Source: Corylus avellana (Eukaryota > Streptophyta > Magnoliopsida > Fagales > Betulaceae). Taken from it: a stretch of 64,000 nucleotides of DNA. Under the pieces are notes generated by a model. It had not been told where the DNA came from, searched no databases, and was given only the letters and a program-made list of their open reading frames with translations. This document shows, piece after piece, positions 55,853 through 64,000 of the stretch; positions within the stretch are counted from its first letter, which is position 1, and each line of letters starts with the position of its first letter. Made by a program: the position numbers and the translations under genes. The DNA lies in NCBI RefSeq assembly GCF_901000735.1, contig NC_081541.1:1742595-1806594 (forward strand), in the 5' to 3' direction.

Positions 55853-58800
55853 ATGGATCAACGCTGGCGTCAGCAAGAGAATGGGGAGCGAAGCTTAATT
55901 ATGAGTGAACGCGAGCATCGGCAAGAGAATGGGTATGTTCTAACTATCTTTATATTACCTCTACATTGATATGATAATTAGCATTGTCACTCATTCTGTA
56001 CGTACGGCTGAAAGGCACCATTATGCTATACACGCAGTTTCTTCTCGAGAATGCTCGAAAAAGTATTATTCATAATGAAAATGTGGAAGCTAGTAAAATA
56101 TATAGAAAGCAAATGATATAAAAATATTAACTCGATTATTTGGTTATATTCTACTCGATCAGGAATACGGATTTTGAGAAGCAATCTGGTGGGCAGGATG
56201 ACCCAAAGGGAGCTTCCATGTTTAAGTGGCATTGGAAGTTTCTAGTGTCGTGTGGGATTGCAGTACTATGTGTAGACCCTTTGTTTTTGTACCTTCCTGT
56301 GATCAACCAAGATGACAAGTGTCTTGTGTTAGATAGAAGATTAATGATCATAGCCCTTGGTTTCCGATCGGTCTTCGATATGATTTATGTTGGAATTATC
56401 ATTTTGGGATACTTTAATCGTAGATGTGGAGGAACTGGGTTAGCTCCATATGATCGGCAGCCTCGGCAAATAGTAAAGAGGTATTTGAGGACGTACTTCG
56501 CAATTGACATCCTCGCTATTCTTCCAATCCCACAGGTAATTAATTAGGGAAACATTTCTGCTTCTAAACTGTTGTTTTTTTTTTTTTTGTTTTTTTTTTT
56601 TTTTATTAATTTTTTTATTTTTTCTGCAATTTCTTTCCTTGTATTAATTAAGTAGATCTTACACATGCTGGTTGTAATTTGTCCAGGTTTTAGTTCCATT
56701 TATTTTCTCAAAAGTGACAAGATCGAGATTTTTGGACTTAAGGAAGATCCTAAACCTCTTTGTGCTCTTGCAATATGTGCCAAGAGTTCTTCGAATCTAC
56801 CTATCATGGAGGAAACATATCAAAAGTTCCGAATTCGCTAGAAGAGTATGGATTAAAGCTGCATTCAATATTTTTCTATATATCCTTGCCAGCCATGTAA
56901 GTTTGACTAATATCCCATCTTAATTTTTTTAATGCTTATTTCAGTTTTGCCTCAAGTTCTTAATTCCAATTTCCTTCCCCTTTACGAACATGTCAAAAAA
57001 AATTTATTCAAATTTTACATGTTAGTGAGCACATGAAGTGATACTCTAAACAAATTAATGAGCTTTAAGAATTTTTGTACTTATTTACTAGAATGTTGTT
57101 AAGGATTTTTCCAATCATAATGGTGTGCTCTATATATACCTTCACAAGTATCCATCTTTAATAATTTCCATAGGTTAACCAATACCACAACAAAACCCCA
57201 TTTTAAATACTACAACACCCTATGAGCTAGCCCAGCTCCTTCTCGGAGTATTACTATTTTTTTCCATTTTCCTTTTATGTGGAAGTAAGCAGTACTATTT
57301 TCTCCTTCTCTCTTTTCTAGCATATCTGCAGAATTTACTCATCCTTAAAGAGTCTTGTTGGTCTTTTAGGTACTTGGTGGCCTTTGGTACTTTTTCTCTA
57401 TCCAACGAGAGACAGCTTGCTGGCACTTAGCCTGTAAAAATCATATTGGATGTAGCCGAAGATCTTTTAAATGTGGTCGCAATTTAGGAAATTACACACT
57501 TTTAGATGATGCTTGCCCTGCACAAATAACAAATACAACTCTCGTTGATTTTGGAATATTCCTTGAAGCTATTAAATCTGGTACTGTGTCGTCCACAAAT
57601 ATTCCACAAAAGATCATGTATTGTTTCTGGTGGGGCCTTCGAAATTTGAGGTTTGCACATGTTAGACTCTTTGTCTCTCCAAAATTGTTTTTACCAGACA
57701 TAAATTAGTTACAAAACCAGTTCGTAACTAATTCATACAACTAGTCCAATAAATTGCCAAGTGTTCTTAGCATACGAGAAACACATGTTTTTTTAATAGC
57801 ATGTGCTTCTTACATTTTTTTAATACCATTAATAAGAAAGCATGTGCTTGTCACATGCTTTAGGAACACATGTCACTTTATTAGATTAGTTTGTAGCTAA
57901 TTCTTATATGTTTTTATCCGTGTTTGTTATCAATGAGCATGTCATGTTACACATTGATTTAGGACATTATCTCATACATTAATATAGTTCTCCAATATTT
58001 GCAGTTCTCTTGGTCAAAACCTTGAAACAAGTACCTACTTCTGGGAAAACTGCTTCGCAGTTTTTATTTCAATCTATGGTTTGCTATTGTTTTTATACTT
58101 CATCGGTAATGCGCAGGTTGGTGCTCGACATCTTTATTTTGTGTTTTTTAAGATTCAAGACCGTTATTCATATAATTAGGTGTATGATCAGAATTAGATT
58201 AGATGGTTTTTGTATGCATAGGATAAAGAATATTCTAAAAGGCCAACCTAAAAAAATTAGTAATTTTGATAGTTGAAAGTTTTTTATAGACTACAATTAA
58301 TATTAGTTATGAGAAGGTCAATTGTATATATTATTAGTATAAATGATTAAATTTATCATTATTTTAGTGATTTGATAAACCAAATTTGTGTAACAGACAT
58401 ACATGCAGATGGCAACCGAGAAGGCAGCAAATAAGGCTAAAAAGTTAGAGGAGATTGAACGTGAAATGGGACTTACAAAAACAAAAATAGAGTCTTGGAT
58501 GGCTAGAAACCATCTCCCTGAAAATATGAAAGAGCCGATCATCACCTGCATACGACACAAACTGGAAGAAAATAAAGATTTTGATATGGAGAAACCGATC
58601 TCTCACCTTTCCAAAGATCTTATAACAGAAATTAAGCACCATCTTTGTTTACCCTTACTAAAAAAAGTGGGTCTTTTTTAGCAAACAAAAAAAAAGTTAT
58701 TTTAGTGCTTTACAGTTGAATATCCATACACTCTCGGACTTGTTCTCATTATTCTTCTTCTCGATTGTTTACAAGCTAGGTTCCAATACTTGAAAATCAA

Positions 58801-59223
58801 GGTGATCAAAATCTGCTGGAACGGATCTGCGAATCTCTCAAGCCAAAGTACTACAGTGAGGATAGCTACATTCTCCGGGAGGGAGAACCACTTACTTCGA
58901 TGCTCTTCATCACGCAAGGTAGTGTATGGTGTTTCAAAACCAATAATGATGAGAATGCTGAGGGAACCGTCTCAGATGGCGTTGATCATCAGTCTATTGA
59001 AAAATTTGAGCTCTACGGAGAAGAACTTCTAGAGTGGATGTTGAACCACTACTCCTCACACAAAAAATCGCTCCCAAACTCCACTAAAACTGTCAAAACC
59101 CACTCAAAAGTTGAAGCCTTTGCTCTAACGGCCAATGACTTGAAACATCTTGTTCCCATGCATACCCGAGCAGCTTCTGCTGCAAAAGCCTTTGCACATG
59201 GAGTTATCCGGCACCTTAATTAA
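55853..59223 (+). CDS. CNGC copy 4: intact cyclic nucleotide-gated channel-like protein (589 aa)
   Basis: Coding exons: 55853-55932, 56163-56535, 56687-56896, 57370-57650, 58005-58116, 58397-58666, 58780-59223. Phases are identical to copy 3 and no stop interrupts them. Domains: S1-S3 (about 50-151) with VDPLFLYLPVINQ, S4-S5 (152-221), turret with conserved Cys residues and pore (222-320), filter GQNL (318-321), S6 (326-352), C-linker (353-442), and cyclic-nucleotide-binding domain (443-about 580) with YGEELLEW and MLFITQGSVWCF. It ends IRHLN right after the last helix, even shorter than copy 3; the calmodulin/IQ region is absent. Introns are compact (114 to 473 nt). It is a tandem paralogue in the same direction as copies 1-3. 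Function as a cation channel is inferred from the family. Confidence 0.87.
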
Positions 59224-60644
59224 GGAAAACAAGAATATAAATTTCTCCAAAAATGGCTAAGCATAACAGTACGTACTAGCTGTCTGTTAATGGAAAATTC
59301 AAGACCAGCTGTGCCACACAAATCTTTAGTTTTTCGCTGTTAATGTTAACCGTTGCCACTTTCGACATCTTGATAATGTTTTTGTTTTTCTAGTCATCTT
59401 AATTTGTACCTCCTTTTCCCCATGTTTTTCTTTACACAATAAATTAATCAACCTAGTTTTATTTTTGATGTCTTTATTACTTCTTCATATTAAATTCTCT
59501 TTCTTAATATTTAATTGTATAAGATTTAGGGTTTAGGGTTTAAGCATTGACCCTCATTTAATTATTGAATGTTAAAAATGAAAAAGAAAAGAAAAAGGAC
59601 AGGGATAGGCCTGAAGTGAGACCCAATTGCGCAACATACACGTACGGAATTATGAGTAATTAATGAAGTGCCGAAAAGGTGGGAATAACAAATCAACGGT
59701 AGCGGGCGAAGCTACAACCTGGTACCCCAATCAATGGTAGTTCTTTCTTAAAATTTACGAAGGCTTAAGTCAAAAGAATGGAAATTGGAAACAGCTCTAG
59801 CATTATTGTAGGAAATGAGATGCCGGGCCTCTCACTTGTCAAAATGGACCGGGGGTGCCGGGGTGGGGGATTTGGCGTGCAATGTATGCTTCACCTTCGT
59901 AATCTGTAATTAATATGATTGTACGTCTAGACCCCTCAGCATCTCTATTAACTATTTGAACGCACCATATATAGGTATCAAACAAGAGGGGTGTAGACAA
60001 TCTCAAGACACATGGAAGGGCCTTAAGCCAAACAGAATCCCCTCCATTGAGGATCAATATTTAATGTTGTATCTAATGGTCTAGATGACGCAACATAATA
60101 AAAAATTTTACAGGCCATTCAAAAAATTATTTTCTTCACTCCTGTACGTCTTCCTTTTTCTTTCACCATACTATATGCTATATATGTTTAGAGATAGATA
60201 AAGTTTTCTTCACAAAGATTGTAGTAAGATAAATTATTGTTTGAGGAAGACACGTACCACGTACAGCTACAATTAATTTCATTGCACTTGTGCAAAATTA
60301 AGGGTATTAATTATTATTATTTTGGAGTTTAGATTATGTAATTTGTGTTGATTATGTTTTGTCGAAGGTTATTGAGAGTTGAAAATTTCTCTATATATAG
60401 ACTTAATTTTATGTCCAAGTTTTGTACATTTGTAGAACCTTTTCTATTTATGAAATTTAGTAATAATTTTGATAGCTAATAATTTTCCTATCTATCAATA
60501 TTATTAAGTATAAAAGGGTCAACTATATATGTAAGTGTAATAACATCGATTAAATGATTAAATTCCTCATATCTTATCAACCTAAGATTTAAGGATAATG
60601 TAATTATCTATAGAATTTGATAATGTGAACTTGTCTTGTAACAG
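59224..60644. other. Spacer after copy 4, no gene seen
   Basis: The first 250 bp matches the other CNGC 3' flanks (GTTTTTGTTTTTCTAGTCATC). 60000-60095 repeats the block at 33254-33345. A reverse-strand block CGTGCAATGTATGCTTCACC near 59876 is shared with 25945-25965. The rest is AT-rich without coding signal. Confidence 0.6.
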
Positions 60645-60936
60645 ACATATAGATAGTTGGGAACTGAAAGGTCAGAAGAATCATACAAAACATGAAAGTT
60701 AAAAGAACGAGAAATAGATCTATGGATATATCTAGAAACTAGCTCTCTAAATGTATAAAACAGGAGATCATGCCCAACGTTCAACACATGCTGAAAGAAA
60801 ACAAAAAAAAAAAAAGAATGTTAATGTTGAGAATCTACTATCTTATCTTCCCAAAGAACTTGAAAGGAAGATTAAGCGTCATATCTGCTTGCCAAGCATT
60901 AATGTTTTCTTGGTCTGAGTATTTGCATTGAGTATG

Positions 60937-60973
<37 letters not shown>

Positions 60974-62214
60974 TCATATGGTGCAGAGTCTTACGTTTCT
61001 TCCCTGGAAGAAATCATATGGTGCACAACCTGAGAAATTGCACTTAAGTTTATCAATGTAACAGTATTGAACTCAAAACTCTATATATTCCCACATGGAA
61101 AAGGTCATTTCTACATAGAACTCCTAGGACAGGTGTAACGGAAGTTTCTTATCTAACGGTTAGCAATCACCAGAATATACTCCCAAAACTGGTGGAAATT
61201 TGGAATATTATACGTACTCCAGAACAAGAAGGATGACGTTTCTTAAATTTTCTCCACACTTGTAAGAGATGGCTATCCAACGAGAGCGTAGGCGTACATT
61301 AGCCGCCTCATGTTGCGAATCTTGAATTTTCCTGCATTTTTGATCAAGCGGACCCTCCTTAATCGGCAGTTAGTACAAGACCTGAGTGAATATCACTTAC
61401 TTTTCTTATATTATTTCTTAGTTATTTTATTTTGTTGGAAAGTTCCTACTGCTTTTTTTTTTTTTTTCCCATTACTGTTTAACTATTGAATTAATAACTA
61501 TTTTTTTTATTATATGATTAAATTAATTTTTTAGAAAATATTTAATTGAATTGTGAAATTTAAACTCATATCCAATATTACTCTAATAACATATATTATC
61601 AATTTTTTTAAAAATAAAAATAAAAATAGTGAATTTAATCATTTAATTATTATTATTAATTATTGTAATTCTTAGGATTGAAAGTAGTAAACTAATGTGT
61701 TTCCTTAAATATTACAAGCCGTTTTAATTCTTGACAATGAATTTCTATATATACACCTGCAGATAATTTAATCATTTCCTATTTGACAGTACCGTTCTCG
61801 TTAATGCTCTTTTGCTTGTGCTAGGTGCCACAGCTTAAAGGACCAAATGACTCACGGTTACAATTGATGATACGTGACTATCTCACGCTAGTGCATTACA
61901 ACAAGCATAGCTACATTGTGAGGCAGGGAAAACCACTTGATACGCAAGGCATTATATGGAACTTCACCACAATTAATGGTAAGGGAAGCGCTAAGTGTAT
62001 TGAGGGAGGTAGTTTCTATGGAGAACAACTTCTAGATTGGGGGTTGGAACTCTCCGATGTCGCCAACCTATCCAACCTCCCAATGTCTTCCAAAATTTTG
62101 AAAACCCATACAGAAGTTGAAAACGGACCGGGGCTTCCCATTGACGTGAAACACGTACCTTGGTGTCAAAAGTTCCTAATCATGCAGTATTTCTACAATA
62201 AATACTGTACCTGA
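60645..62214 (+). pseudogene. CNGC copy 5: diverged exon 6 remnant and open exon 7
   Basis: The exon 6 remnant (60645 to about 60900, after an AACAG acceptor) still shows LPKELERKIKRHICLP but has several stops and lacks a normal donor. Exon 7 (61825-62214, after GCTAG) is open for 129 codons: VPQLKGPNDSRLQLMI, HSYIVRQGKPLD, YGEQLLDWGLEL and KTHTEVE are the cyclic-nucleotide-binding domain. Its end is short and changed (YFYNKYCT). It is much more diverged than copies 1-4, so it represents another lineage. An (AT)n tract lies at 60940-60969. Exons 1-5 are not found upstream. Confidence 0.7.
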
Positions 62215-62437
62215 AATGGGTCGATCAGAGAGCCATCAAATTACTTCTTTTATAAAGATAAATGGATTCGTTTGACATTGATATGTTACTGTTTAATAAT
62301 ACGGGTACGTTAGTGTAGTAAAAATTAATTGATGTAAAAAAATATATATATATATTTAGTATAAAAAAAATAAAAATAAATTTTTTTGTAATTATTTTTT
62401 TATTTAAATAATATTAAAAAGTGATAGATATTATATC

Positions 62438-63480
62438 AAAAAAATAAAAATTTTGAGAGTTTAAGGTATGAATAGTAAGTGTCAGGCTGCCAGCTGCCAA
62501 ACAGAGGCAATAGTATTGCTATTTAGTTGAGGACATTAATGAGGCCAGGGCCGGCTGTATTTGGGGCTTTAGAGCTATGTTTGCCGAGGGGTGGCTGGAA
62601 CCACCCCATCTTTCTCCTAATTTTTTTTTTTTTTTAATATTTTGCTTTAAAAAAAAAAAAATTAATATGAAAAATTCAATTTTTGCTGCTACCTGTCAGT
62701 TGGCATTGTAGCTGGAACAGTGCCGTTCCATCTACAGTGCCGGCTCGGCTCTTGGCAAACATAGCTTAGGTGAAATTTTGTAGTCGGGCTTTATTTTTTT
62801 TTAATATTTAAATATTAATTAAATAATATTATTATTATTTTTATTTTCATTATTGTTTCATGACTTTTAAGTTTAATTTTTAATTAATTGTCCAAAAAAA
62901 ATGATGTGACATTTTTTTTTGAGTTAATTAATCTTATTTTACAATAAACTTATTATATTGGAACTTTATTTTAGAGGCCTTAAATTTTTATGAAAAAAAA
63001 TTTTAGGCCTTATTTTTAAAAAAAAAAAAAAAATATTAGGCCTTATTTTAAAATAAAATTAAAAATTTTTTTGGGCCTTATTAAAATATTATTTAGACTT
63101 TATTAAAAAAAGAATTTGAACCTTACTAATCGAGGGCCCTAGGCGACCACATCAGTGACCTAGCCACTGAACCTGCCCTGAATGAGCCGGCCCTAATGAG
63201 GCTTGTCCTTCAACTATTACGCAAGTCATTAAAAATAAAAATATTGAGAGTTTAAGGCATGAATAGTAAATGTCAGGCTGACGGCTGCCAAACAGAGGCG
63301 ATAATACTACCATTTAGTTGAGGACATTAATGAGGCTTATCCTCCAACTATTACGCAAGTCATAAAAAATAAAAATATTGAGAGTTTAAGGTATGAATAG
63401 TAAGTGTCAGGCTGTCAGCTGCCAAACAGAGGCAATAGTACTGCCATTTTAGTTGAGGACATTAATGAGGCTTGTCCTTC
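62438..63480. repeat. Three tandem copies of a roughly 110-130 bp repeat, the first split by a MITE
   Basis: Units near 62438-62545 (resuming at 63195), 63228-63335 and 63362-63470 share ATTGAGAGTTTAAGG, GAATAGTAA.TGTCAGGCTG, GCTGCCAAACAGAGGC and TAGTTGAGGACATTAATGAG. Differences between units are few. No coding frame. Confidence 0.85.
62546..63194. mobile_element. hAT-type MITE, 649 bp
   Basis: The ends CAGGGCCGGCT and (reverse) AGGGCCGGCT are typical hAT termini. A perfect 8-bp target duplication AATGAGGC lies at 62538-62545 and 63195-63202. The interior is AT-rich with repeated GGCCTTA motifs and no transposase. Confidence 0.88.
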
Positions 63481-63553
63481 AACTATTACGTAAGTTGAAT
63501 GACTTCAGCCACAAATACGTCAATCAGCTTCCGCATGGGTAATGTAAAAGCGC

Positions 63554-63653
63554 ACGCGGCGTGCTATGCACGCCAGTGCAAATTTTTTTTTTTTTGTATT
63601 AAAATATTTTAAAAAAAAACTTTTTCCTTCACGGCGTGCTATGCACGCCGCGT
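63554..63653. repeat. GC-rich inverted repeat, possible MITE
   Basis: ACGCGGCGTGC..TGCACGCC at 63554-63574 pairs with GGCGTGC..GCACGCCGCGT at 63633-63653 around an AT-rich loop. Each arm is itself near-palindromic. The arm motif also occurs in the hairpins at 31579-31608. Confidence 0.75.
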
Positions 63654-64000
63654 ACTCCCAATCAGGACTCGGTTCCGCATACATATCTCAATCAAGGGGT
63701 GTCTATGGTAAATAGTTTGCAAAGGGAAAAAAAAACTATCCTTTATCTCAATCAAGGAGTGTGTATGATACATAGTTTGAAAGGGGAATTGATTAATATG
63801 ATATAAACTATAAAGCTGAAAAGAAAATTTAAATAAAAAAATGTTTGATAATGTTAAAAATAAATTGATTTTTTTTGTTTAAGCCTCACATACGCTTTCA
63901 GCTGGCCGCGCGAGTTGACGTTGCAATAAATTAAAGTTTCTGAGATAGGTAATAAAAGAAAAAAAAATTAAAGAAAGACTTGAGGGATAAGGATATAAAA
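63654..64000. other. AT-rich end of window, start of another upstream block
   Basis: The last 45 bases (AAAGAAAGACTTGAGGGATAAGG) resemble the upstream blocks at 44360-44390 and 54960-54985, hinting that another cluster unit begins beyond the window. Otherwise nothing is recognised; a short direct repeat TCTCAATCAAGG..TGT occurs at 63686 and 63747. Confidence 0.4.

Overview
This is a repeat-rich, AT-rich block of a flowering-plant nuclear genome, most likely a woody eudicot. The evidence is spliced genes with GT/AG introns, plant-type cyclic nucleotide-gated channel (CNGC) exons, Ty1/copia LTR retrotransposons with initiator-Met-tRNA primer sites, MULE- and hAT-type MITEs, a tRNA-like SINE and five runs of N (assembly gaps). 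I cannot name the species.

The backbone is a cluster of short, divergent CNGC genes with seven coding exons each. Two copies are open through every exon: copy 3 (46541-53003, 628 aa) and copy 4 (55853-59223, 589 aa). Copy 1 (829-12401) keeps exons 2-7 but has a frameshifting deletion in exon 2 and a 6.2 kb copia element in intron 5. Copy 2 (34661-35541) keeps only exons 2-3, with a stop in exon 3; its later exons are replaced by the 3' end of a gypsy-like element. Minus-strand remnants lie at 24917-25676, 26021-26080 and 31871-31983. A more diverged remnant on the plus strand lies at 60645-62214. All of them end soon after the cyclic-nucleotide-binding domain and lack the calmodulin-binding IQ tail usual in plant CNGCs.

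Layout: 1-12401 copy 1 with Copia-1 (4631-10831); 12402-14657 its 3' flank; 14658-15907 a MULE-like element; 16105-21606 a giant imperfect palindrome whose two outer ends are fragments of a class I histone deacetylase gene; 21707-31983 an inverted piece of the CNGC cluster (duplicated upstream blocks and exon remnants) cut by two related LTR elements; 32040-33410 MITE and MULE-like DNA; 33526-38504 copy 2 plus the gypsy remnant; 38505-43894 Copia-2 (minus strand) carrying a nested MULE MITE in one LTR; 43900-46540 upstream DNA of copy 3 with a SINE and a foldback MITE; 46541-53003 copy 3; 54301-55852 upstream DNA of copy 4; 55853-59223 copy 4; 60645-62214 the diverged remnant; 62438-63653 tandem repeats, a hAT MITE and a GC-rich hairpin.

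The host genes are all one family, so there is no pathway here. The picture is a channel-gene cluster growing by tandem and inverted duplication and decaying by transposon insertion. The most unusual object is the roughly 5.5 kb histone-deacetylase-bearing palindrome, which would fold into a long double-stranded RNA if transcribed across its centre.
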